A stretch of DNA of 64,000 bases from Streptomyces lasiicapitis (lineage in GTDB: Bacteria > Actinomycetota > Actinomycetes > Streptomycetales > Streptomycetaceae), in contig NZ_BMNG01000009.1 of the NCBI RefSeq assembly GCF_014646335.1, positions 186,001 to 250,000 of the forward strand, read 5' to 3'. Of this stretch, positions 16,474 through 23,445 are shown piece by piece. The notes under the pieces are model-generated. The model was not told the DNA's origin, did no database searches, and worked only from the letters and a program-made list of their open reading frames with translations. The stretch's first letter is position 1. Each line of letters starts with the position of its first letter. Position numbers and translations under genes: made by a program.

Positions 16474-16989
16474 ATGGACAGGAAGCGGAAGATAGCCGCC
16501 GCGATCGGTGCTGGTCTGGCGCCGGTCCTCGCCCTCACCCTGCCGACCGGTTCGGCCAGTGCGCACGGATACGTCAACGCGCCCGCGAGCCGCCAGGCGC
16601 AGTGCGCCCAGGGCACGGTGTCGTGCGGCGAGATCAAGTGGGAACCGCAGAGCGTCGAGGGCCCCAAGGGCCTGCGCAGCTGCAGCGGCGGCAACGCCAG
16701 GTTCGCGGAGCTCAACGACGACAGCAAGGGCTGGCGGGTCAGCGACGTCAGCAGGACGCAGACCTTCACCTGGACGTTCACCGCTCGGCACCGCACCGCG
16801 AACTACGAGTACTTCGTCGACGGCACCAAGGTCGCCACCATCGACGGCGGCAACCAGCAGCCACCGGCGACCGTCTCGCACCAGATCAACCTCGGCAACG
16901 CCACCGGCAGGCACAAGGTCCTCGCGGTCTGGAACATCGGCGACACGGCCAACGCCTTCTACGCGTGCATCGACGTCAACATCCGCTGA
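16474..16989 (+). CDS. AA10 lytic polysaccharide monooxygenase, secreted
   Basis: A 171-aa precursor. Residues 1-30 form a Sec signal (MDRKRKIAAAIGAGLAPVLALTLPTGSASA), and cleavage leaves His-Gly-Tyr-Val at the mature N-terminus; that His is the first copper ligand of the histidine brace. The second His is in FTARHRTANYEYFVDG. Two Cys pairs and a C-terminal NAFYACIDVNI complete a single catalytic domain with no carbohydrate-binding module. These copper enzymes oxidatively cleave chitin or cellulose outside the cell. I chose ATG 16474 over the ATG at 16447 because AAGGAG lies 5 nt upstream and the signal peptide is then normal. Probably DasR-regulated. Confidence 0.9.
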   Translation: MDRKRKIAAAIGAGLAPVLALTLPTGSASAHGYVNAPASRQAQCAQGTVSCGEIKWEPQSVEGPKGLRSCSGGNARFAELNDDSKGWRVSDVSRTQTFTWTFTARHRTANYEYFVDGTKVATIDGGNQQPPATVSHQINLGNATGRHKVLAVWNIGDTANAFYACIDVNIR

Positions 16990-17026
16990 GCGGAGCCCGG
17001 CCTCGACCTGGGCGGGCCGAGCTGAG

Positions 17027-17086
17027 GGCGCCTGACCGGTGCTGTACGTGGAGTACGTGAGTACGCGGCGTACCAGGTCAGGCGCC
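17027..17086. terminator. Long hairpin downstream of the AA10 gene
   Basis: GGCGCCTGACC (17027-17037) and GGTCAGGCGCC (17076-17086) are perfect 11-bp arms. The 38-nt loop contains several GTACG/CGTAC elements that can pair internally. It begins 38 bp after the AA10 stop and 37 bp before the stop of the convergent 222-aa gene, so it may end both transcripts. Confidence 0.5.
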
Positions 17087-17122
17087 TTGTCGTGCGCCCC
17101 TGGAAGAAGCCCAGCCTCGATG

Positions 17123-17791
17123 TCATCCCGCCTGGGGAGCCGGGAGTGCGGGTGAGCTGTCCGTCCAGGCCGCGTCGAACTGCTGCAGGGCGATGGAGTA
17201 CAGGAGTCCGGGAGCCCGTGCGTAAAGGCACGGGGAGTTCCTGCCGTGAGCGGAGTCGCTGTAGAAGGTGAGGTAGGCCACCCGGTCCGTTGCGATCACG
17301 CGGCAGGTGTTGGGCAGGTTGAAGCTGCGGAGCGCGAAGTTGCGTTGTGTGCGGGCCCTGCGGGCCAGGTAGTCCATGTTCGTCCGGACCTGACTCCTGA
17401 GCAGCTCCGGGGTGAATCCGGGATCGAACCGGCGCACGTCGTGGGAGCGCCGGTCGAGCCAGGAGTCTCCTCGGGTGTGCGGGTCGGGCAGCAGGACCTC
17501 CACGGACTCCGGGGACAGCGCACCCGACCACAGAGGGGAGAAGACCTCACGGGTGAGCACGTTTCCTCGTCCTGCCAGGACCTTGATCCAGCGCGCCCGG
17601 CTCAGGTCGCGTGCGATGTCCTGCTCGGCGGACGACTGATGACGGTACACACGGCCGAGCCCTGTGCCGGTGAACCATGAGCAGGCGGCGACCAGCCACC
17701 ACACGGGGCGCGAGCCGCGCAGGAGGCCGAGGACGAGCACGATCGCGCTGGCTGCCAGAGAGCTGAGCACCCCGAACAGAAAAGCAGTCAT
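17123..17791 (-). CDS. Membrane-anchored protein of unknown function, third gene behind the nucleosidase
   Basis: A 222-aa protein, function not recognised. Residues 1-45 contain two hydrophobic helices (TAFLFGVLSSLAASAIVLVLGLL and VWWLVAACSWFTGTGLG). The remaining about 160 residues are soluble. They include ARWIKVLAGRGNVLTREVF, a strand VEVLLPDPHTRGDSWLDRR and a late NTCRVIATDRVAYLTFYSD; this layout recalls PLD-like sensor domains of the DUF5919 type that lack HKD motifs, but the resemblance is only by eye. ATG 17791 is preferred over 17800 because GGGAG is then 9 nt upstream. It starts 75 bp after the nucleosidase stop, on the same strand, and could be part of that operon. Confidence 0.7.
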   Translation of the reverse strand: MTAFLFGVLSSLAASAIVLVLGLLRGSRPVWWLVAACSWFTGTGLGRVYRHQSSAEQDIARDLSRARWIKVLAGRGNVLTREVFSPLWSGALSPESVEVLLPDPHTRGDSWLDRRSHDVRRFDPGFTPELLRSQVRTNMDYLARRARTQRNFALRSFNLPNTCRVIATDRVAYLTFYSDSAHGRNSPCLYARAPGLLYSIALQQFDAAWTDSSPALPAPQAG

Positions 17792-17866
17792 GCGAGCCAT
17801 CTCCCTATGTCTGGGTGATCTCGATTCTCGGCCTCTTGGCCGGCAGAGCTGGCGCAGGATGCTTGG

Positions 17867-18784
17867 TCAGCAGAGATAGGGGAGGAGGCGCCGCAGGACG
17901 TGTGCGGCGTTGCGGGCCGCGAGGTCGTGGTAGCCGTGGCCCTTTTCCTCATCGGCGTTGTCGGAGACGCCTCGGATGACGATCCAACCGGGATTGACTC
18001 CGCCGTGGACGGAATTCTCCTGCCAGTACTGGCTCAGCCCTCCGGCTTCCATGTCCACTGCCAGGACCTTCTCGTGATAGTCCGTGAGATAGCTGCGGAT
18101 GTCGCTCTCGCGATCGGCGATGACGGCTTCGCCGGACCCGATCACGCCCGGATAGACCTCGAACTCCTTCGAGGCGTGCGGGGAGAGCTGATCGTGTACG
18201 CGTGCGGGGGTTCCGTGATCGGCGAAGAAGGCGTTCACCGCATGGACGACCGGTGCCGGCGCCTGCCGGTGCTCGCCGCGGCGACGAACGTCACCACGCG
18301 GGTTGATCTTGCGATTCTCGTAGTACACGACGTCGGTGGCGACGATGACGTTGCCGATGCGGGCGTGCTCGTCATGGATACCACCGCCCACGCCGACCAG
18401 GGCCCACAAGCGCGGTTCGTAGTGACGACGCAGGTTTTCCAGTGCGGCCATCGTCGACCGTTGCCCCTGGCTCTGGCTCTGGGTGGCCACGATGCGAACG
18501 GTCGCTTCCGGCGTGGTGTGCCGGCCCCGGTAGAAGTACAGTCCGTTGGGCTCCTTGTGGCGCCTTAAGTCCAACTCGTCGACTACCGAACGCAGTTCCT
18601 CGCTCAGGATCGTGACCACTCCCACGTCCCACACGGTGGTCGGTTCGTCGGCGCGACCGTTGTCGGCAGGGGTGCCGGTGTCGTGGGAGGGCGTGGTCAC
18701 GGTGACCTGGGCGTGTTCTCCGACGGCGTTGTTGCTGAAGCTGTTGTTGTTGCCGTGGCTGACGATTCCTCGATTGCCGCTCAC
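17867..18784 (-). CDS. Nucleoside phosphorylase/nucleosidase-family effector with N-terminal Asn-rich motif
   Basis: A 305-aa protein. Residues 1-29 carry GNNNSFSNNAVGEHAQVTV, a motif shared with the C-terminus of the preceding membrane protein. After a Ser/Thr/Pro linker, residues 52-305 are a PNP_UDP_1/MTAN-like domain: DVGVVTILSEELRSV (start of the domain), LVGVGGGIHDE (phosphate/ribose loop), VLAVDMEAGGL (the ribose-binding Met-Glu) and VIRGVSDNAD (catalytic Asp). All expected active-site elements are present, so it probably cleaves an N-glycosidic bond in a nucleoside or nucleotide. The GTG start overlaps the stop of the upstream gene as GTGA, implying translational coupling. Leu73 is a TTA codon (18566-18568). 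Bacterial conflict systems use this fold as an effector; that role here is inference. Confidence 0.85.
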   Translation of the reverse strand: MSGNRGIVSHGNNNSFSNNAVGEHAQVTVTTPSHDTGTPADNGRADEPTTVWDVGVVTILSEELRSVVDELDLRRHKEPNGLYFYRGRHTTPEATVRIVATQSQSQGQRSTMAALENLRRHYEPRLWALVGVGGGIHDEHARIGNVIVATDVVYYENRKINPRGDVRRRGEHRQAPAPVVHAVNAFFADHGTPARVHDQLSPHASKEFEVYPGVIGSGEAVIADRESDIRSYLTDYHEKVLAVDMEAGGLSQYWQENSVHGGVNPGWIVIRGVSDNADEEKGHGYHDLAARNAAHVLRRLLPYLC

Positions 18785-20526
18785 TGACTTCCTCCACTGC
18801 TGTTGTTGGTGCCTGTCGGCTGGTTCGCGGAGGCGTTGACCTGAGCCGCGTCACCCACCGCGTTGTTGCTGAAGGAGTTGTTGTCGCCGAAGTTGAAGAT
18901 GCCGCTGTTGATGATTTGGAGTGCGCGGTCGTTGAATTCGGATATGTCGACGTCCTTGGAGGACAGGAAATCGCTGGCCGCCCGGAGCAACCTCCGCTCG
19001 ATTGTCTTCATCCGGCCCAGGATGTCGCTCTTCTCCAGCTGAATCTTGGACCAAGCCTGGGCCGACCTTTCCCGTATGCTCACCCGGCTGCCGATCAGGA
19101 CATTGCGGATCGGTGCGGAGGTGAGATCACGGGGGAGTACGACTGCCTTGCTCACGGCGAAGAGGTAGGGAGCGATCCGCCAGGCACGCTGGATCTCCGA
19201 AGGCAAGGCGGCCAGTTCGCGAAATGCCGCCCAGACGACAGCGGCGGCTCCATGGTGCCCGAACTCCTCGGTGCGCTGGAAGGACCGTGGCGTGTGGGCG
19301 AGGACGCACGCCACCGTGGAGATGCTCAAGGTGCGCCCCTGCAGACTGATGTGCAGCAGGACGGTCGCGACGAACTCCGATCCCTCCGCGGGCGTGGTGA
19401 CTTCGAGGAAGTGGTGCTGCTTGGACCCGGGGGTGTTGATGATGTCGTGCAGATCGTCCGCCGCCAACTCCTGCGGAAGCAGGGAATGGTCCACCGCCAC
19501 ATCGGTCTCGGCGATGTAGACGCGGTCGCGGACCTGTGCGGGAAGGCGGACGTCCTGGCTGTCGGTGTCCAGTTGTTGAACCGCCTTGCGCAGGTTCTCC
19601 ACCAGTTCGTGTGCCTTGAACGGTGGTACGGGGTGTTCTCGTTCATTCAGCGGTGCGTCCTTATCGCCGCCGGGGCGCAGCAACTGGATGCTCATCGGTG
19701 GGTTCCACTGGTAGACGATTTCACCGGCACCGATGAAAGGTGATTCGTCCCCGAAGAGCGTGAATATGGTGAGGTCGTCCTCGTCGTCGTCCTCGCTGTG
19801 GCGAGGGCGGCGGTACACGGCGCAGACGTGCCCCTGCTGTGCGTCCGCGGCCCGTTGTCGGCCGGACAGGCGCGCGGGCCTGAGAGCCGGCGCACGCAGG
19901 ATGTGGTTGAGCATCAGTTGACGTGTGGCTCCGACGCCGAGGCACGTGAGCGTGATCCCCGCGGCCACGTAGAGGGCGATCGCGGCGTGGCCCGGATGGG
20001 TAAGCGCGACGAGTAAGCCGGTCAGTGCCAAGGAGAGTGCCGCGACACCGATGCGTTTCAGCGCGTGTGACCTCTCCGGGTACCTCCGTGGGGAGAGCAG
20101 TCTGGAGAGCCGCTGATCGACACGCTTCGGCCCCAGGCCGCGGCGTTTGGCCTTCCGCCTGGGCCTTGGCTCCCGGTCCGTGTCCCGGAGCAGCATCGCG
20201 CGGTGCAGCAGCCACAGGAGGCTGAGGCCGCAGGTGATGAGGATGGCGGTGGGTAGGGCACCCGCGAAGACCGGGATGGCCACCGCCCCTGCCAACGTCA
20301 GGCGGAGGAACGCGCTCAGTGCGGCAGCCCGCCACGCGTGGTGCATCACGGGAACGACGTCGAACCCGTAGGACGGGGCGACCCTTCGGTGGGGCGCGGT
20401 GCACACCTCGTTGATCACGAGGTCGCGGAAGCGCTCGTCGACGTACACGCCGGTGCATAAGTGGCGGGTGGCGGCGGTTGGTTCATGGATCGCTTCCTTG
20501 GCCGGTGGCGCATGGGAAGTGAGCAT
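18781..20526 (-). CDS. Four-helix membrane protein with C-terminal Asn-rich motif (putative sensor partner)
   Basis: A 581-aa protein, family not recognised. Residues about 65-115 and 160-205 contain paired hydrophobic segments (LRLTLAGAVAIPVFAGALPTAILITCGLSL; IGVAALSLALTGLLVAL and AIALYVAAGITLTCLGVG), with a strongly basic loop (RRKAKRRGLGPKR) between. The soluble remainder, about 350 residues, ends in a helical stretch (SKIQLEKSDILGRMKTIERRLLRAASDFL) and then GIFNFGDNNSFSNNAVGDAAQV near residues 543-563, matching the N-terminus of the next protein. ATG 20526 is taken because it lies about 30 nt from the predicted transcription start. Leu171 is TTA (20014-20016). The motif pairing suggests signal transfer to the nucleosidase. 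Confidence 0.75.
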   Translation of the reverse strand: MLTSHAPPAKEAIHEPTAATRHLCTGVYVDERFRDLVINEVCTAPHRRVAPSYGFDVVPVMHHAWRAAALSAFLRLTLAGAVAIPVFAGALPTAILITCGLSLLWLLHRAMLLRDTDREPRPRRKAKRRGLGPKRVDQRLSRLLSPRRYPERSHALKRIGVAALSLALTGLLVALTHPGHAAIALYVAAGITLTCLGVGATRQLMLNHILRAPALRPARLSGRQRAADAQQGHVCAVYRRPRHSEDDDEDDLTIFTLFGDESPFIGAGEIVYQWNPPMSIQLLRPGGDKDAPLNEREHPVPPFKAHELVENLRKAVQQLDTDSQDVRLPAQVRDRVYIAETDVAVDHSLLPQELAADDLHDIINTPGSKQHHFLEVTTPAEGSEFVATVLLHISLQGRTLSISTVACVLAHTPRSFQRTEEFGHHGAAAVVWAAFRELAALPSEIQRAWRIAPYLFAVSKAVVLPRDLTSAPIRNVLIGSRVSIRERSAQAWSKIQLEKSDILGRMKTIERRLLRAASDFLSSKDVDISEFNDRALQIINSGIFNFGDNNSFSNNAVGDAAQVNASANQPTGTNNSSGGSQ

Positions 20527-20562
20527 GATCTGCCTTTGCCTCGTAGGGTTAAGGTTAATGAG

Positions 20563-20591
20563 ACCATAAGTAGCGACCGTGTTTAAGTCAA
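20563..20591 (-). promoter_or_regulatory. Sigma-70-type promoter of the membrane protein/nucleosidase operon
   Basis: On the minus strand TTGACT (20591-20586), a 17-bp spacer and TATGGT (20568-20563) form a near-consensus promoter, and the ATG at 20526 follows with a leader of about 30 nt. The flanks carry GTCA-ATA-TGAC (20587-20597) over the -35 box and a related AAGGTTAATG near the -10/start, plausible sites for the divergent NrtR-type regulator. Confidence 0.7.
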
Positions 20592-20612
20592 TATGACCTT
20601 TAGGGGTTCTGG

Positions 20613-21335
20613 GTGGATGACTGGCTGAAGGACTCTGTGGAGGTCGAGGCGTCATGGGTGACCGTGGACCTGGCGATCTTCACCATCAGAGACGATCGGT
20701 TGATGGTGCTCCTGATCGAGCGTGGGGTGGAGCCCTTCCTCGGCCGGCCCGCGCTGCCCGGCGGCTACGTCCAGAAGAACGAGACCTTGCGCGACGGGGC
20801 GCTGCGTGAGCTCTGGGAGGAGGCCGGGATCGACGGCGGGCGACTGCACCTGGAACAGCTCGGCGCCTATGGAGACCCTCAGCGTGACCCGAGGGGCAGG
20901 GTGGTCACGATCGCCTATCTCGCACTGGGACCGGACCTTCCTGCTCCGGTCGGCGGTACCGATGCCAGGCGCGCCTACTGGGCTTCTGTCTCACAACTGA
21001 TGGCCGAGGCGAAGGGGTTGGCGTTCGACCATCTGGCCATCCTTTCGGATGCCCTGGAGGAGGTCCGCAGAAAGATCGAGTACACCGCTGCCGCCACGGC
21101 CTTCTGCGGGGAGTCGTTCACCTTGAGCGAGCTGCGTACGGTCTACGAAGTGATCTGGGGCGAGGGCCTGGACCCGAGCAACTTCCGCCGCAAAGTGCTC
21201 AACACCGTCGGCTTCGTGGAGTCCACGGGGGAGCGGTGGCATCCCCCGACCGGGCGTCCGGCCGGCCTCTACCGTCGGGGGAGCGCATGGCTGCTCAGCC
21301 CGCCTCTGCTGCGCGGCACCGGGAACGGCGCGTAG
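20613..21335 (+). CDS. NrtR-type transcriptional regulator (Nudix domain plus winged helix)
   Basis: A 240-aa protein starting at GTG. Residues 15-145 are a Nudix-like domain: VTVDLAIFTIRDDRLMVLLIERG, PALPGGYVQKNETLRDGALRELWEEAGID. The Nudix box GxxxxxExxxxxxxRELWEEAGI is nearly intact, so hydrolase activity cannot be excluded. Residues 155-225 form the C-terminal winged helix characteristic of NrtR (FTLSELRTVYEVIWGEGLDPSNFRRKVLN, then GRPAGLYRR). NrtR regulators sense ADP-ribose or related NAD metabolites and repress nearby promoters. It is divergent from the membrane protein/nucleosidase operon, and the 86-bp spacer contains the operon's promoter, so it probably controls that operon. Confidence 0.88.
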   Translation: MDDWLKDSVEVEASWVTVDLAIFTIRDDRLMVLLIERGVEPFLGRPALPGGYVQKNETLRDGALRELWEEAGIDGGRLHLEQLGAYGDPQRDPRGRVVTIAYLALGPDLPAPVGGTDARRAYWASVSQLMAEAKGLAFDHLAILSDALEEVRRKIEYTAAATAFCGESFTLSELRTVYEVIWGEGLDPSNFRRKVLNTVGFVESTGERWHPPTGRPAGLYRRGSAWLLSPPLLRGTGNGA

Positions 21336-21360
21336 CCCGCCTCGCGAACGCCGGCCGGGC

Positions 21361-21663
21361 TCAGGCCGTGCAGCTCACCGTCGCCTCGGCGCGGAACACG
21401 TGGCCGAAGTTCGGATCGTTGAAGCTCTCGAACACGAGGGGCTCGCCGGCGAGCGTGCAGGTGTAGAGCTGCTCGGCGCCGGCCGACGACTCCGCGTCCC
21501 CGACCGCACTCTGAATCGCCACAGCCGCAGTCGGCCCGCGACCGCCGCCCGTGAAGAACTTGGCCTGGGCGCTCGAGTCGGCCACAGCCAGTGGCGAGCC
21601 CACCACGAGGACGGACAGGACGACTCCTGCGACAGCCAGTGGGCCCGCGGTGCGCACCTTCAT
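21361..21663 (-). CDS. Small secreted protein of unknown function
   Basis: About 100 aa. It has a clear Sec signal (MKVRTAGPLAVAGVVLSVLVVGSPLAVADSSAQA) followed by a mature domain of about 66 residues with two cysteines (one in LYTCTLAGEP, one in TVSCTA at the very C-terminus) that could form a disulfide. ATG 21663 is preferred over the in-frame GTG 21681 and ATG 21672 because GAAAGGG lies 8-9 nt upstream. I do not recognise the family. It ends 25 bp after the convergent NrtR stop. Confidence 0.7.
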   Translation of the reverse strand: MKVRTAGPLAVAGVVLSVLVVGSPLAVADSSAQAKFFTGGGRGPTAAVAIQSAVGDAESSAGAEQLYTCTLAGEPLVFESFNDPNFGHVFRAEATVSCTA

Positions 21664-21776
21664 CGCCTTCATCCCTTTCACTGATCGCTCACCTCGCTCA
21701 CCGAATCGGGGTACTTGACACAGTACTGAACGAGGCCGTATTGAACGAGGCCGTACTCAACAGCGCCCCGACCGCC

Positions 21777-22226
21777 TCACCAGGTCTTGCCGGCCTGCTC
21801 CCGGACCGTGCGGTTGATCCGGTTGAAGAAGTTGGTCAGCGCGATCTCCAGGGTGATCGCACCGAGTTGCTCCTGGGTGAAGTGGTCGGCGGCGGTGTCC
21901 CAGATGTCGTCGGTGACACCCGGTGCGCCGTCCTGGATCCGGGTGGCGGCCTCGGTCAGGGCGAGGGCTGCCCGCTCCTGCTCGGTGTAGAAGGGTGTCT
22001 CGCGCCACGCGACCACGTTGTGCAGCCGCTCCTCCGTCTCACCGGCCTTCTTCGCCGGCTGGACCGTGGCGAATACGCAGGGGCTGCAGCCGTTGATCTG
22101 GCTGGCACGCAGGTGGACCAGCGACAGCAGCCGCTGGTCGACGCCTCCGGCGTGAATCGCCTTGTAGAGGTGCTGGATTGCCGTGATCACATCGGGATTG
22201 GCCGGGCTTGTCATGCGTGCTTCCAT
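21777..22226 (-). CDS. Carboxymuconolactone decarboxylase/AhpD-family protein
   Basis: A 149-aa alkylhydroperoxidase D-like protein. The family signature is visible as LLSLVHLRASQINGCSPCVFATVQPAKKAGETEERL, where CxxC in a helix provides thiol peroxidase or redox chemistry, followed by AALALTEAATRI and the C-terminal LEIALTNFFNRINRTV. ATG 22226 is chosen because AGGAG lies 8 nt upstream. It is divergent from an ECF sigma factor gene, an association typical of ECF41-type sigma factors, whose usual target is such a neighbour. It may therefore respond to redox stress under that sigma factor. Confidence 0.88.
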   Translation of the reverse strand: MEARMTSPANPDVITAIQHLYKAIHAGGVDQRLLSLVHLRASQINGCSPCVFATVQPAKKAGETEERLHNVVAWRETPFYTEQERAALALTEAATRIQDGAPGVTDDIWDTAADHFTQEQLGAITLEIALTNFFNRINRTVREQAGKTW

Positions 22227-22294
22227 CGGGACTGCTCCTTCATCGGTTACCTGAGCCCGTGCGGGCCCGTCATCCCCATGACGGAGCAGTCCCG
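22227..22294. promoter_or_regulatory. Mirrored 5' leaders between AhpD-like and ECF sigma genes
   Basis: CGGGACTGCTCC (22227-22238) and GGAGCAGTCCCG (22283-22294) are perfect 12-bp inverted copies, one directly before each divergent start, so both mRNAs begin with nearly the same leader. Between them, CCGTCAT-CCCC-ATGACGG forms another dyad. For the sigma gene GGTTACC and CGTC are spaced by 16 bp (22245-22251; 22268-22271), the ECF41 promoter spacing. Confidence 0.55.
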
Positions 22295-22308
22295 AGGAAG
22301 GTAACAAC

Positions 22309-23187
22309 ATGTCCGAGACAAGGCCGACGGACCCGATGGCCGAGGCGTTCGAGGCCCAGCGCGACCGGCTCCGCGCGGTCGCCCACCGGATGCTCGGATC
22401 ACACGCGGATGCCGAGGACGTGGTCCAGGAGGCCTGGTTGCGGCTTTCCCGCCAGGACGCGGCGGCCATCCGCAACCTCGCCGGCTGGCTGACCACGGTG
22501 GTCGGCCGGATCAGCCTCGATGTCCTGCGATCGCGTCAGGCCCGCCCGGAGGCCTCCTACGGCGACGGCCTGCCCGAGTTCGTGGTGACGCTCGACGACG
22601 GTCCCGCTCCTGAGGAAGACGCGGTGCTCGCCGACTCGGTCGGGCTCGCGCTCCTCGTCGTCCTGGAGTCGCTCCGGCCCAGCGAGCGGCTGGCGTTCGT
22701 GCTGCACGATCTGTTCGCGGTGCCGTTCGACGAGATCGCCCAGATCCTCGGCAGGTCCACCGCCGCCACCAAGATGCTCGCCAGCCGCGCCCGCAGGAAG
22801 GTGCAGGCGGCCCAGCGGCCGGCCGACGCCGGACGGGAGCAGCGAGAGGTGGTCCAGGCCTTCCTGGCGGCGGCTCGGCGCGGCGACTTCGAGGAGTTGC
22901 TGCGGGTCCTCGACCCCGAGGTGAAACTGACCGTCGACACCCCGTCCGGCGTGGTCGTCGCCCTTGGCGCCACCAAAGTCGCAGCCGGCGCGCAACTGTC
23001 CGCCGACGCGGCCACACACGGGCGGGCGGCGCTCGTCAACGGCCTCCCGGGGGTCATGTCCTGGCGCGAGGACGGCACCCCGCTCTCGGTCCTCGCGTTC
23101 ACCGTCGTCGACGGCCGGATCACCGGCATCACGGCCGTGATCGACCCGGCCAAGCTCGCGCTGATGGACCTGCCGGATCCGGCGTGA
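22309..23187 (+). CDS. ECF sigma factor with C-terminal SnoaL-like domain (SigJ/ECF41-like)
   Basis: A 292-aa protein. Sigma region 2 is MAEAFEAQRDRLRAVAHRMLGSHADAEDVVQEAWLRLSR and region 4 is LRPSERLAFVLHDLFAVPFDEIAQILGRSTAATKMLASRARRKV, ending near residue 170. The last 110 residues (REVVQAFLAAARRGDFEELLRVLDPEVKLTVD to VIDPAKLALMDLP) are a SnoaL-like extension. In ECF41 and ECF56 factors this extension tunes activity in place of an anti-sigma factor; the IDPAKL segment resembles the NPDKL motif of that group. AGGAAGG precedes the ATG. The divergent AhpD-like gene is the probable target, together with its own promoter. Confidence 0.88.
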   Translation: MSETRPTDPMAEAFEAQRDRLRAVAHRMLGSHADAEDVVQEAWLRLSRQDAAAIRNLAGWLTTVVGRISLDVLRSRQARPEASYGDGLPEFVVTLDDGPAPEEDAVLADSVGLALLVVLESLRPSERLAFVLHDLFAVPFDEIAQILGRSTAATKMLASRARRKVQAAQRPADAGREQREVVQAFLAAARRGDFEELLRVLDPEVKLTVDTPSGVVVALGATKVAAGAQLSADAATHGRAALVNGLPGVMSWREDGTPLSVLAFTVVDGRITGITAVIDPAKLALMDLPDPA

Positions 23188-23229
23188 GCCCCTGCTGCGC
23201 TTGTCACAGGCACTTGAGGGCATGAACAC

Positions 23230-23273
23230 CAATCGCCGGACGGGCTCGACTCAATGAGCCCGTCCGGCGATTG
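23230..23273. repeat. Perfect 18-bp palindrome of a type common in Streptomyces intergenic DNA
   Basis: CAATCGCCGGACGGGCTC (23230-23247) and its exact complement (23256-23273) surround an 8-nt loop. It lies 43 bp after the ECF stop and could end transcription. Sequences built on this GCCGGACGGGCT core recur between genes in many Streptomyces genomes; that is from memory and not tested here. Confidence 0.65.
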
Positions 23274-23297
23274 AGGACGGCGAAGGCGACGCCCGGG

Positions 23298-23385
23298 TCA
23301 CTCCTCCAAGGTCAGTCCCTTACGGAGCTTGACGAGGGTGCGCGACAGGAGTCGCGACACGTGCCCCTGGAAGAAGCCCAGCTTC
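23298..23385 (-). pseudogene. C-terminal remnant of a SigB/SigF-group sigma factor
   Basis: The minus strand reads LGFFQGHVSRLLSRTLVKLRKGLTLEE and a stop. Sigma region 4.2 of the SigB/F group normally reads LGxSQMHVSRLLxRxLxxLRxGL, so the end of such a gene appears to survive with Ser-to-Phe and Met-to-Gly changes in the recognition helix. Nothing upstream in this frame is sigma-like. Confidence 0.45.
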
Positions 23386-23445
23386 TGCGGCGAGCGCGAC
23401 ACCAAGAGGTTCTTGGCCTGCTGGTGGTGCAGGAGCCGCACGCCG

